This document shows positions 33,220 through 42,003 of a stretch of DNA of 53,157 nt, piece by piece (position 1 is the stretch's first letter; every line of letters begins with the position of its first letter). The stretch spans positions 1 through 53,157 of the forward strand of contig JBKJTT010000105.1 of assembly GCA_046590205.1 (NCBI GenBank), read 5' to 3'. Below the pieces are notes generated by a model. The model saw nothing but the letters and a program-made list of their open reading frames with translations. It was not told the origin of the DNA and did no database searches. The position numbers and the translations under genes are program-made. The stretch comes from DATDEW01 sp046590205. GTDB taxonomy: Bacteria; Bacteroidota; Ignavibacteria; Palsa-1295.

Positions 33220-35040
33220 ATGAATATATCAAGAATAATACGTTATCCGTTTTCCAGATCCGTGCTCCTATTCTCCCTCTTTCTGCTAAGCGGAAACCTC
33301 CAGGCACAACTCCTCCCCGATTCCAACAAGACGCCACTGAACATCACGTTCTCAGAATATAAGGGTGATACCAGTGCTGCGTTGGGTGGGCTTCGTAAGG
33401 AGATCGCTGACCTGCTTCCGCCGACGAAGTATAAGAAGATGTTTCCTTCGGCTAAGATTGTGCTGATTAATCCTGATGGCAGCGCTTCACACATCCATGA
33501 AGTCAATGCTTCGGCACGTGTGCTTCCTGCATCGGTTGAAAAACTCTTTACTACTTCTACTATTCTCTGGGCACTTGGTGCGGATTACCAGTTCAAGACT
33601 CGCGTTGATATGCTCCCGACTTCACGGATTGAAGGGACATCCGTCATTGGCAATGTCTATCTACGTCCATCCGGTGACCCGACGCTGAAGATGAGCGACT
33701 TTGATAATCTTGCACGATTCTTAAAGATTCAAGGCATCTCACAGATCGAAGGCGACATCATCTCTGATCTCTCAGCCGATGATATCCTAACCTCCGATGC
33801 AAAAAAATATTTTGCTGAGACAAGTCCCGACTACAGTTCGACAAGTATTGATGATAGCTCGCAGCTAACGGACCTGATGAATGAGGTTGGCGGTGGGCTG
33901 CAAGACTCGACAGATGAAGAGTTGGCAGAAGCTGAAACCGACGAAGAAGTTCTGCCGGGGTTCTTCTCCGAGTATCCCAATTTTTTTATTGATAGAAACG
34001 TCGTAACCGTCCGCGTTACTGCCGGTGCGAAGAAGGGGGCACCTGCAAGCGTCAGCGTGTATCCGCCGATACCGGGAGTTAGAATTATTAACCGTGCAGG
34101 GACAAGTTCACCAGTTGTCGTTACAAAAAAACGCGTACGTGTCGGCAAAGGAAAAAAGAAACGCTGGAAAACTGTTACACGCAGAACGCGCGGTACATAT
34201 ACATTGCGTATCTCGACAGTCGGCAGCAAGAACGAGAACGAACAAGTTGTAACGCTCACGGGGCTTATCCCCGCGCGTAATTGCCGCAACTATAACATCC
34301 CGATCAAGAACGTACCGCTTGCGATGGCGGGACTGCTTAAATGGAGATTTGAACAAGTTGGTATCCGCGTAACCGGTTCAGCGCGAACAGGGAAGATGAA
34401 AAATCCGAATGAAAAATTCAAGACACTCGTCGAGAAGAACACGCCGCTTCTTGAACTGCTGAAGGAAACCAATAAGCGCAGCGATAATTACTTGGCGGAA
34501 TCCATGTTCAGAAAACTTTCTGCGATCAGTGATGACCCAACGTCAGTCGGGAAAGAGCGTTCGATACAGATGATGAACTCGTGGATGAATGTCTTAAATA
34601 TCTCCGATCCTGTAATGCAGTTTGATGATGGTTCAGGTCTCTCGCGGCAGAATTTCCAATCTGCCAATAGCGTCATCGCACTGCTTCATGCAATCTCAAA
34701 TCGGAACATGTATAAAGATTTTACTTCGACGATGTCAGTTGCAGGTATTGACGGCACAACGCGCGGACGTATGATTAATACGTTTGCATGGAATAATGCA
34801 CACTCGAAGACAGGCACGCTCAACGGCGTCACGGCTTTAGGCGGATACGTCGCGACAAAGGACGGACAACTTGCCGCATTCTTTATCACGATGCAAAATT
34901 TTGGCGGCGGCGCATCGGGATATAAACGTATTCAAGATGCCATCGTCCAAAGACTGGCTGCATTTAGCTACTCGGAATACGAAGCGAAGTATAACCCTAC
35001 ACCAATTGTACCGGTAACAGCACCTCCACAATCAGAGTGA
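33220..35040 (+). CDS. dacB: D-alanyl-D-alanine carboxypeptidase/endopeptidase (PBP4, S13)
   Basis: A periplasmic 606-aa penicillin-binding protein that trims or cleaves peptidoglycan cross-links. A signal peptide ends near GNLQAQ. The three active-site motifs are present: SVEK (105-108), SDN (421-423) and KTG (530-532). Between the first two lie an acidic low-complexity stretch (about 215-245) and a strongly basic run, KKRVRVGKGKKKRWK (about 303-317), longer and more charged than in the E. coli enzyme. It starts an operon: the next gene's GTG overlaps its TGA by 4 bp. Confidence 0.92.
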   Translation: MNISRIIRYPFSRSVLLFSLFLLSGNLQAQLLPDSNKTPLNITFSEYKGDTSAALGGLRKEIADLLPPTKYKKMFPSAKIVLINPDGSASHIHEVNASARVLPASVEKLFTTSTILWALGADYQFKTRVDMLPTSRIEGTSVIGNVYLRPSGDPTLKMSDFDNLARFLKIQGISQIEGDIISDLSADDILTSDAKKYFAETSPDYSSTSIDDSSQLTDLMNEVGGGLQDSTDEELAEAETDEEVLPGFFSEYPNFFIDRNVVTVRVTAGAKKGAPASVSVYPPIPGVRIINRAGTSSPVVVTKKRVRVGKGKKKRWKTVTRRTRGTYTLRISTVGSKNENEQVVTLTGLIPARNCRNYNIPIKNVPLAMAGLLKWRFEQVGIRVTGSARTGKMKNPNEKFKTLVEKNTPLLELLKETNKRSDNYLAESMFRKLSAISDDPTSVGKERSIQMMNSWMNVLNISDPVMQFDDGSGLSRQNFQSANSVIALLHAISNRNMYKDFTSTMSVAGIDGTTRGRMINTFAWNNAHSKTGTLNGVTALGGYVATKDGQLAAFFITMQNFGGGASGYKRIQDAIVQRLAAFSYSEYEAKYNPTPIVPVTAPPQSE

Positions 35041-35831
35041 AAAAAAACTACATCATCATTGCATTGCTCCTTGTCCTTACGGCAACGGTTGTCTATGCAC
35101 ATATTAAAGGTCAGCCGGGATATACGAAGAAGAATGGCTCACAGGGATGCTCATGCCATAATACGGTGAAGTCTGATAGTGTACAGGTAACTATCGGAGG
35201 ACCGAGCAAGGTGATCGCAGGGGAGAAAGCGCAGTACGAAATCCTCGTTTATAAAAAGAAGAGTGAAAATGCAGGGTTTAATGCTTCGACAAAGAGTGGT
35301 ACACTACAACCGACCAAAGACGGCTCGACGACGACAAAAGCTGGTGAGCTGATGCACTCGAAACCGAACAATGCAGACCTTTATGACATATCACGCTGGA
35401 AAGTTATCTATGTTGCACCGCAAAGAGGCGGTGTAATCGATACGCTCTTTACCGCAGGGCTTGCCAGTAATGGCGACGGCAAAGAGGGCGGCGACCAGTG
35501 GAATTTCGGTGCGGCATTCCCGATAACGATAATCTCTCGCGGTATTCCTGCGACTGTCTATAATCCCGATGAGATATTTCAGGCATCTTTATTCCAGAGA
35601 GAACTTGAGGCATCACCAATTCTTGATATTGAGATGCTAGTTGACGATACGCTCAAAGTGGAGATATTCACTTCCGAGGGAAAAAGTGTAACTATGATAA
35701 AAAATGAGCGTTTATCTAAGGGACAGCACATGGTGCCGATCCCTTCCGGTCCGCTCGATGGTGGCGAGTATTTTGCTCGCATCACCGTTCGCGATATGAT
35801 CGATAAACTGCGATTCACAATAAAAAAATAG
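35037..35831 (+). CDS. Choice-of-anchor V (Reelin-like) secreted protein
   Basis: A 264-aa exported protein translated from GTG 35037 within the dacB stop. A signal segment (IIIALLLVLTATVVYAH) is followed by the anchor-V module with GCSCHNTVK and GELMHSKPNNADLYDISRWKVIYVAP, and a C-terminal region resembling a T9SS module (ILDIEMLVDDTLKVEIFTSEG). The same module fronts the protein at 18821. The CSCH motif is not canonical haem CxxCH. It lies between dacB and a PQQ-type sugar dehydrogenase. The role is unknown; it may bind a metal or anchor to the surface. Confidence 0.7.
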   Translation: MKKNYIIIALLLVLTATVVYAHIKGQPGYTKKNGSQGCSCHNTVKSDSVQVTIGGPSKVIAGEKAQYEILVYKKKSENAGFNASTKSGTLQPTKDGSTTTKAGELMHSKPNNADLYDISRWKVIYVAPQRGGVIDTLFTAGLASNGDGKEGGDQWNFGAAFPITIISRGIPATVYNPDEIFQASLFQRELEASPILDIEMLVDDTLKVEIFTSEGKSVTMIKNERLSKGQHMVPIPSGPLDGGEYFARITVRDMIDKLRFTIKK

Positions 35832-35835
35832 AGCT

Positions 35836-38094
35836 ATGAAATACGTTGTTACCTTCTTACTTGCTGTGATTGCTTGGTCAGCAAATGCACAGTACATTGC
35901 AAAGCAGGCATTTCCGAACTTACCAAATTTCGCGCTTCCGCTTGGCATCGAGAACGCAAAGGACGGCACGAACCGTCTCTTTGTCGTTGAGCAAAAAGGG
36001 AAGATATATGTCTTCCAAAATTCACCGACCGTTTCGACGCGCAAACTTTTTATTGATCTTGCGGATAAAGTCTCGCAAGGTGGAGGCGAGATGGGACTCC
36101 TCGGGCTTGCTTTCCATCCGAACTACAAGAACAACGGATACTTCTATGTCAACTACACGACAACGAAGGGCTATCCGCGACTGACAAGTGTAACCTCGCG
36201 TTTTTCGGTGAGCGCATCGAACAAGGATAGCGCAGTGCGTTCGAGCGAATTAGTTATCCATACCGTGCAGCAGCCATACGACAATCATAATGGAGGTTGC
36301 ATTAAGTTTGGACCTGATGGGTATCTCTATATATCATACGGCGACGGCGGCTCCGGTGGTGACCCACAGAACAGAGCGCAGAACCTCGATAGTTTGCTCG
36401 GCAAAATTCTTCGACTTGACGTTGATAATACTTCCGGCGGAAATAATTATGCAATACCTGCATCGAATCCGTTCGCATCATCTCCCAACAACAATCGCAA
36501 GCAAGTCTTTGCATACGGACTTCGCAATGTGTGGCGCATGAGCTTTGATGCTGTTACGGGTAAACTCTGGGGTGGCGATGTCGGGCAAGGAAAATGGGAA
36601 GAGATAGACATTATTGAAAGCGGGAAACACTACGGCTGGAAAACTCTCGAGGGCAAGCATTGCTACAGCCCATCGTCAGGGTGTGATTCATCGGGCAAAG
36701 TCATGCCTGTCATAGAGTATGAGCATTTGAACGGTGATCTCTCTGTAACAGGTGGGTATGTCTATCGCGGCTCACTAAACCCCGGACTTTACGGTAAATA
36801 TCTCTATGGTGATTACGGTACAGGCAGAATATGGATGGCTGACGAAGCAAACCCGACACCTACAAATCAGCTTCTGATAGAAACGGTAAATCCGAAACGT
36901 CTGCTCTCGACATTTGGTGTTGATGAGAATGATGAGATATATTTCACAGCATTCTATCCCGGACGACTTTGGACGATTGAGTCAACTAATCCCACGCTCG
37001 CCGCACCGACGCTCATCGCACCAAAGAATGACAGTCTCAATACTCCGACAACTCTCACATTCAGCTGGAATAGTGTAGCGACAGCAACTTCGTATGATAT
37101 ACAAGTATCAACAAGTTCGGCATTTACCTCGACAGTCAAAGATAGCACAGTAACTGGCACATCTGCAACGTTCATCCTATCAAACAGCACACAATACTAC
37201 TGGCGAGTAAGAGCTAAGAACAGCACTCTGACAAGTTCATGGACTTCATCGAGAAGATTTACGACATTCACTCCGCTCACTACACCGATACTTATTGCGC
37301 CGAAGAATGATAGTATTGATGTACCAACAACACTAACGTTCTCATGGAACAGCGTAGTAACAGCAACTACTTATGATATACAGGTATCGACAAACGGATC
37401 TTTTACACCTATATTCAAGGATAGTTCAGTTGCAACTACGTCTGCAACGTTCACCCTTGATGAAGGCACTAGTTACTTCTGGCGAGTGAGAGCTAAGAAT
37501 GGCACGCTTACAAGCTCGTGGTCTAGCTTGAGGACGTTCACAACATTTGCTTCGCTGACATCGCCAGTAGTTGTTTCACCATTACATAATGAGGCAATAA
37601 CTGACAGTCTCGTTCATTTTGTATGGACTTCGAGTAAGTGGGCTGAATTCTACTTAGTGAAGTATCATACGGATTCATTGTTTGGATTTGGTCATACAAC
37701 ACTTGAAGTTTCTGATACTTCCTTTGATATGGAGATACTTCAATTTGATGATACTACATGGTGGAAAGTTCAAGCGCGACAAGGAAGTCAAAATAGCAGC
37801 GAGTGGAGTTCACCTCGGAGGTTCTTCAGAGCAATGTTGTCAATCCCTTCTATTGAAATTGAAAAGCAACAATCCATCTCCATCTACCCTAACCCCACAA
37901 CAGGCAGCTTCACGATTTCATCCGAATCAGAGCATATCAAAGATATTCGTGTATATGATGTGAAGGGTGCGACTGTTGCCTTTGAGCGGAGTGGGGAGGA
38001 ATGCACAATTGCCAAACCTGTTTCGGGGACGTATTTTGTGGAGGTCGTGCTCTCGGGTGGTGAGAAGGTTGTCAAGAAGATAGTGGTGGAGTAA
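35836..38094 (+). CDS. PQQ-type sugar dehydrogenase with FnIII repeats and T9SS domain
   Basis: A 752-aa secreted enzyme. After the signal peptide (WSANAQ) is a six-bladed glucose/sorbosone dehydrogenase propeller (about 20-380), with GEMGLLGLAFHPNYKNNGYFYVNYT, DNHNGGCIKFGPDGYLYISYGDGG and LRLDVD. Two fibronectin III-like repeats follow (about 385-575), then a degenerate third, and a C-terminal sorting domain (SIYPNPTTGSFTI). It probably oxidises an aldose at the cell surface using PQQ by family analogy; the metal and PQQ residues were not checked. It is third in the dacB operon, 4 bp after the anchor-V gene. Confidence 0.82.
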   Translation: MKYVVTFLLAVIAWSANAQYIAKQAFPNLPNFALPLGIENAKDGTNRLFVVEQKGKIYVFQNSPTVSTRKLFIDLADKVSQGGGEMGLLGLAFHPNYKNNGYFYVNYTTTKGYPRLTSVTSRFSVSASNKDSAVRSSELVIHTVQQPYDNHNGGCIKFGPDGYLYISYGDGGSGGDPQNRAQNLDSLLGKILRLDVDNTSGGNNYAIPASNPFASSPNNNRKQVFAYGLRNVWRMSFDAVTGKLWGGDVGQGKWEEIDIIESGKHYGWKTLEGKHCYSPSSGCDSSGKVMPVIEYEHLNGDLSVTGGYVYRGSLNPGLYGKYLYGDYGTGRIWMADEANPTPTNQLLIETVNPKRLLSTFGVDENDEIYFTAFYPGRLWTIESTNPTLAAPTLIAPKNDSLNTPTTLTFSWNSVATATSYDIQVSTSSAFTSTVKDSTVTGTSATFILSNSTQYYWRVRAKNSTLTSSWTSSRRFTTFTPLTTPILIAPKNDSIDVPTTLTFSWNSVVTATTYDIQVSTNGSFTPIFKDSSVATTSATFTLDEGTSYFWRVRAKNGTLTSSWSSLRTFTTFASLTSPVVVSPLHNEAITDSLVHFVWTSSKWAEFYLVKYHTDSLFGFGHTTLEVSDTSFDMEILQFDDTTWWKVQARQGSQNSSEWSSPRRFFRAMLSIPSIEIEKQQSISIYPNPTTGSFTISSESEHIKDIRVYDVKGATVAFERSGEECTIAKPVSGTYFVEVVLSGGEKVVKKIVVE
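37005..37550 (+). repeat. Tandem FnIII-coding repeat within the sugar dehydrogenase
   Basis: Two similar units of about 270 bp (about 37005-37280 and 37281-37550) encode matching FnIII modules (SVATATSYDIQVST and SVVTATTYDIQVST). The DNA is similar by eye at most positions, which suggests a recent internal duplication. Confidence 0.75.
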
Positions 38095-38101
38095 TCCGAA
38101 A

Positions 38102-38285
38102 GTCCGCCCATGAATGAATTCATGGGCTACGTCTGTTACCGTCCTAAAGGACTAATTCTTAAGTCCTTTAGGACGACAACAAATTAGCCCACGATTTCAA
38201 CCGTGGGTGCTCTTAAAGTACGCAAAACTCCCCATTTTCCCCAAAACGAAACGTTCTGCCTTGCTCTCACGTTAGGACGGCGGAC
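38102..38285. repeat. Compound palindromic intergenic element
   Basis: Three perfect hairpins in series: CCCATGAA/TTCATGGG (38107-38126), a 13-bp GTCCTAAAGGACT/AGTCCTTTAGGAC (38141-38174) and CCCACG/CGTGGG (38188-38207). They are bracketed by an outer GTCCGCC (38102-38108) and GGCGGAC (38279-38285). The last hairpin lacks a T-tract, so this looks like a repeat cluster rather than a simple terminator. Confidence 0.8.
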
Positions 38286-38299
38286 TTATAAAAAGAACG

Positions 38300-40147
38300 A
38301 TGGCAGAGAGAATTCCTGAAAATTTACGACACGATATACGCAATGTAGCGATTATCGCCCACGTTGATCATGGTAAAACGACCTTGGTTGACCAAATGCT
38401 GCGTCAAAGCGGCACATTTAGGGCAAATGAGGCACTTACCGAGCGCGTTATGGACTCCAACGACCTCGAGCGCGAGAAAGGTATTACTATCCTTGCGAAG
38501 AACACATCTATCCACTGGGGAAAGAAGAAGATCAACATTGTTGATACTCCTGGTCACGCCGATTTCGGCGGCGAGGTAGAACGTATCTTGAAGATGGTTG
38601 ACGGCGTTGTGCTCCTTGTTGACGCTGCCGAGGGTTGCCTTCCGCAGACAAAATTCGTACTCCGCAAGAGCTTACAGCTTCATTTACAGCCGATTGTTGT
38701 CATCAATAAGATCGACCGCAAAGATGCCCGCGCACCGGAAGTGCTTGATGAGGTCTATGAGCTTTTCATGTCGCTTGGTGCAACATACGAACAGCTTGAA
38801 TTCCCGATAATCTATGCAGTCGGCAAGCAAGGTCTTGCAGGGTATAAGCTCGAAGATGAGATGACAGATTTGTCACCTCTTTTCCAGACAATCATTGATA
38901 AAGTACCGCCACCGCCGGGAGATGTTGATAAACATTTTCAGATGCTCATCGCCAATGTAGATTGGTCTGATTATCTCGGACGTTTGGCAGTAGGACGTAT
39001 CTTCCGAGGTACAATCAAGCCAAAAGATTGGATAGCGCGCATCAAGCATGATGGCTCTATCGAAAAAGTACAAATTCAGAAGGTCTATACCTTTGAAGGT
39101 TTGAAAAAAGTTGAGACCGAAGAAGCAGGTGCGGGCGAGATCGTCCAGCTTGCGGGTTTTGACGATGTACATATCGGCGAGACGTGCGCTCACCCTGACA
39201 AACCAGAACCGCTCCCGATCATCAACGTTGACGAGCCGACTATCTCGATGAACTTCATGGTCAATGATGGACCATTCGCGGGTACAGAAGGGAAGTTTGT
39301 TACATCGCGTAATCTTCGTGACCGCTTGGAGCGCGAAATGCGCCGCAACATTGCGCTTCGCTTTGATGAAATAGGTCCGGATACATTTAAGATTTCTGCA
39401 CGTGGCGAGCTTCAGCTTGCAATCCTTATCGAGACGATGCGACGCGAAGGATATGAGTTTGCCGTAAGCAAGCCGGAAGTTATCATGCAGGTTGTTGACG
39501 GCGACACAATGGAGCCAATCGAGCAGGTTGTTATTGACGTACCTGAAGAGTATGTCGGTGCTGTCATCGAGACACTCGGTATGCGCCGAGGTCAGATGGT
39601 AAACATGGCAACACTCAACGGACAGTCGCATATTGAGTACCATGTACCTTCACGCGGTATGATTGGTTTGCGTGGCGAGTTCATGACAATGACACGCGGC
39701 ACAGGTATTCTTAATCAGATATTCTACGATTACGAATCATATAAAGGTTCTATCCCCGGACGTACACGCGGTTCGCTTATCTCACTTGAGCAAGGCGAAA
39801 CGACAGGGTACTCGATGGAAAACCTTGCAGAGCGTTCGACATTCTTTATCCCGCCGGGCACGAAGGTTTATACCGGAATGATCGTCGGTGAGAATAGCCG
39901 CGAAGGTGATATGGTCGTCAATGTTACAAAGAAGAAGCATTTGACGAACATGCGCGCATCGGGCTCCGAAGGTGCATTGCAGCTCGGCGCACCGAAGAAC
40001 ATGTCGCTTGAGCAGCAGATAGAGTGGTTAGGTGATGACGAGCTTTTGGAAGTCACCCCGGAGAACACTCGCTTCCGCAAACGCATCCTTGATGCCAACG
40101 ATCGCAACCGCGACCGCAAACGCAAAGAGACCTTAGACGCGGCGTAA
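38300..40147 (+). CDS. typA: GTP-binding protein TypA/BipA
   Basis: A 615-aa translational GTPase involved in ribosome assembly and stress adaptation. The G1 motif AHVDHGKTTL lies near residue 21, with DTPGHADFGGEVER (G3) and NKIDR (G4), followed by the BipA C-terminal domain with EQQIEWLGDDELLEVTPENTRFRKR. The 5' region is the compound repeat at 38102-38285. Position, length and motifs all agree with the family. Confidence 0.96.
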   Translation: MAERIPENLRHDIRNVAIIAHVDHGKTTLVDQMLRQSGTFRANEALTERVMDSNDLEREKGITILAKNTSIHWGKKKINIVDTPGHADFGGEVERILKMVDGVVLLVDAAEGCLPQTKFVLRKSLQLHLQPIVVINKIDRKDARAPEVLDEVYELFMSLGATYEQLEFPIIYAVGKQGLAGYKLEDEMTDLSPLFQTIIDKVPPPPGDVDKHFQMLIANVDWSDYLGRLAVGRIFRGTIKPKDWIARIKHDGSIEKVQIQKVYTFEGLKKVETEEAGAGEIVQLAGFDDVHIGETCAHPDKPEPLPIINVDEPTISMNFMVNDGPFAGTEGKFVTSRNLRDRLEREMRRNIALRFDEIGPDTFKISARGELQLAILIETMRREGYEFAVSKPEVIMQVVDGDTMEPIEQVVIDVPEEYVGAVIETLGMRRGQMVNMATLNGQSHIEYHVPSRGMIGLRGEFMTMTRGTGILNQIFYDYESYKGSIPGRTRGSLISLEQGETTGYSMENLAERSTFFIPPGTKVYTGMIVGENSREGDMVVNVTKKKHLTNMRASGSEGALQLGAPKNMSLEQQIEWLGDDELLEVTPENTRFRKRILDANDRNRDRKRKETLDAA

Positions 40148-40170
40148 AGTCATATGATATTTAGTGATAG

Positions 40171-40198
40171 AGGGCATACGAGAGTGTGCCCTTTTTTA
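40171..40198 (+). terminator. Intrinsic terminator after typA
   Basis: AGGGCATAC (40171-40179) pairs with GTGTGCCCT (40184-40192), including one G-U, with loop GAGA and a T-run. Confidence 0.88.
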
Positions 40199-40270
40199 TG
40201 GTACTCATCAAAGGTCATATTCACGGAAGTATTTTGTAAATAAATTGTTACCATTACTGCTAGTCTTACT

Positions 40271-40296
40271 GGGGCTTCATGAGAAGCCCCGTTTTT
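40271..40296 (+). terminator. Terminator-like hairpin in the gdhA leader
   Basis: GGGGCTTC (40271-40278) pairs with GAAGCCCC (40283-40290), loop ATGA, followed by GTTTTT. It ends only 20 bp before the gdhA ATG, so it may be a leader attenuator rather than the end of typA. Confidence 0.85.
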
Positions 40297-40316
40297 ATAC
40301 ATAATTTTCTCTTGTT

Positions 40317-41666
40317 ATGGCGACCCCAAAAGTTACGAAGAATAAGAAAAAAGACGTTTATAAACCTGATAACTACCGCGAGGCGGCTCCGCTCTCGGCA
40401 AGCATCTTCCACGACGAGAAAGGTGATAACCCGCTGGAATCCATGATGCACCGTTTCAATAAGGCGGCTGAAATCCTTGATCTCGAACCCGGCATCTATA
40501 AGTACCTAAAGACCCCCACTAAGTGTGTAATCGTTTCTATCCCCATCGTCAATGCTGACGGTTCGGTTGATATTTTTGAGGGCTATCGTGTAATCCATAA
40601 TGATATTCTTGGTCCTTCAAAAGGCGGTATCCGCTATGCACCCGATGTTGATCTTGATGAAGTAAAAGCGCTTGCAGCATGGATGACATGGAAGTGCGCT
40701 GTTATTGATATTCCTTTCGGCGGCGCTAAAGGCGGCGTACGCTGCGATCCGCGCAAGCTCACACAGCAGCAGCTTGAAGATATTACCCGCCGATACACAG
40801 CGAACATGCTAGATGTCTTCGGTCCTGATAAAGATATTCCTGCGCCGGACGTGAACACGAACGAGCAGACGATGGCGTGGATACTCGATACATATTCAAT
40901 GCATAACCGCAAGACCGAGCCGGGTGTTGTAACAGGTAAGCCGCTTGTCCTTGGCGGAAGCCAGGGTCGCCGCGAGGCAACAGGACGCGGAGTCATGCAT
41001 GCTGCGATGTGTGGCATGGATAAGCTCGGTATCAATGTAAAAGGTGCGACAATCGCAGTCGAAGGTTTTGGAAATGTTGGTTCTATCACTGCCAAGTCAA
41101 TGTATGACCAAGGCAGTAAGATCATTGCTATCAGCGATATCTCCGGTGGATACTACAATGCAAAAGGCATTGACATTGAAGCGGCAATAAAGTACACCGA
41201 AAGCCACCACAACTCGCTTGAAGGTTTCAAAGGAGCAGAGATTATCACTAACGACGAACTTCTCATGCTTGAGTGCGATGTGCTTGCGCCATGTGCTCGT
41301 GAAGATAGAATTACCGAGGAAGTTGCCAAGAAGCTCAAGACAAAGCTTATCGTCGAAGGTGCGAATGGACCTACGACAGCAGCAGCTGACCCTATCCTTG
41401 AATCTGCAGGCATCATGGTTATCCCTGATATTCTTGCCAATGCAGGTGGTGTGAAGGTAAGTTACTTTGAGTGGGTTCAGAACCGTATGGGATATTATTG
41501 GACACTTCAGACGGTCAATGACCGCCTCGAAGAAGCAATGAAGGGGGCATACAGCCGCGTGTATGATAATGCGAAGAAGCATAAAGTATCATTGCGCTTA
41601 AGTTCGTATGTGCTCGCTATCGATAAGGTAGCCCGCACACTGCGTCTGCGCGGTATATATAGCTAA
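40317..41666 (+). CDS. gdhA: Glutamate dehydrogenase (Glu/Leu/Phe/Val family)
   Basis: A 449-aa NAD(P)-dependent amino-acid dehydrogenase, most probably glutamate dehydrogenase, joining nitrogen and carbon metabolism. Catalytic motif GPSKGGIRYAPDVDLDEVKAL is followed by MTWKCAVIDIPFGGAKGG with the active-site lysines. The dinucleotide domain has VAVEGFGNVGSITA-like sequence (GFGNVGS near 245) and the C-terminus has FEWVQNR. The start at 40317 sits just after a terminator-like hairpin in its leader. Cofactor preference cannot be set from these motifs alone. Confidence 0.95.
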   Translation: MATPKVTKNKKKDVYKPDNYREAAPLSASIFHDEKGDNPLESMMHRFNKAAEILDLEPGIYKYLKTPTKCVIVSIPIVNADGSVDIFEGYRVIHNDILGPSKGGIRYAPDVDLDEVKALAAWMTWKCAVIDIPFGGAKGGVRCDPRKLTQQQLEDITRRYTANMLDVFGPDKDIPAPDVNTNEQTMAWILDTYSMHNRKTEPGVVTGKPLVLGGSQGRREATGRGVMHAAMCGMDKLGINVKGATIAVEGFGNVGSITAKSMYDQGSKIIAISDISGGYYNAKGIDIEAAIKYTESHHNSLEGFKGAEIITNDELLMLECDVLAPCAREDRITEEVAKKLKTKLIVEGANGPTTAAADPILESAGIMVIPDILANAGGVKVSYFEWVQNRMGYYWTLQTVNDRLEEAMKGAYSRVYDNAKKHKVSLRLSSYVLAIDKVARTLRLRGIYS

Positions 41667-41683
41667 CTAATCGCTACACGATC

Positions 41684-41995
41684 ATGAAGGCAGAGACACT
41701 TCTTAGGTTACTGAAGAAATGTGTTCTCTGCCTTTTTTTATTAATTGATGTTTCCATTGGGTTTACTCAAGAGAGAGATACTACAGAGTTGTCCCATAAG
41801 ACGTATAGGTCTTATGAGTCTTATACGCCCTATAAGACTTTTACAGAAAACGACACTCCTTCAACCATGAAAGACACCACGAACACGTCAATTCCGGAAG
41901 AGGGCACTTCTTTTTGGGATGATACACTCCAGCCGATTCTCGTAACAGCGGGAGCGGCAGCGGTGATTGCTTTGTTCTTCTTTGTCAAGTTTTAA
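41684..41995 (+). CDS. Small secreted/membrane protein with start in a terminator hairpin
   Basis: A 103-aa protein with an N-terminal hydrophobic segment ending near SIGFTQ and a C-terminal membrane anchor (LQPILVTAGAAAVIALFFFVKF). This architecture recurs in the FCB group, but I cannot name a family. The first 17 codons overlap a strong intrinsic terminator (41687-41740) that fits the end of gdhA. The middle codes for TYRSYESYTPYKTF from a 10-nt degenerate repeat. bamD follows 8 bp after. The gene may need its own promoter or depend on read-through. Confidence 0.6.
   Translation: MKAETLLRLLKKCVLCLFLLIDVSIGFTQERDTTELSHKTYRSYESYTPYKTFTENDTPSTMKDTTNTSIPEEGTSFWDDTLQPILVTAGAAAVIALFFFVKF
41687..41740 (+). 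terminator. Intrinsic terminator after gdhA, inside the next gene
   Basis: AAGGCAGAGACAC (41687-41699) pairs with GTG-TTCTCTGCCTT (41721-41734) apart from one bulged T, followed by a run of T. It lies within codons 2-17 of the 103-aa gene. Confidence 0.88.
41790..41841 (+). repeat. Degenerate 10-nt tandem palindromic repeat
   Basis: Units related to TATAGGTCTTA repeat about every 10 nt (GTATAGGTC, TTATGAGTC, TTATACGCC, TATAAGAC), inside the coding region of the 103-aa gene. They read as TYRSYESYTPY in the protein. Confidence 0.75.
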
Positions 41996-42003
41996 TATAC
42001 TAC

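Noticed and set aside
38873..39643. Long minus-strand frame (256 aa) opposite typA
   Set aside because: It is antisense to a well-conserved GTPase gene, has no recognisable motif and has the Cys/His-rich character of a shadow frame.
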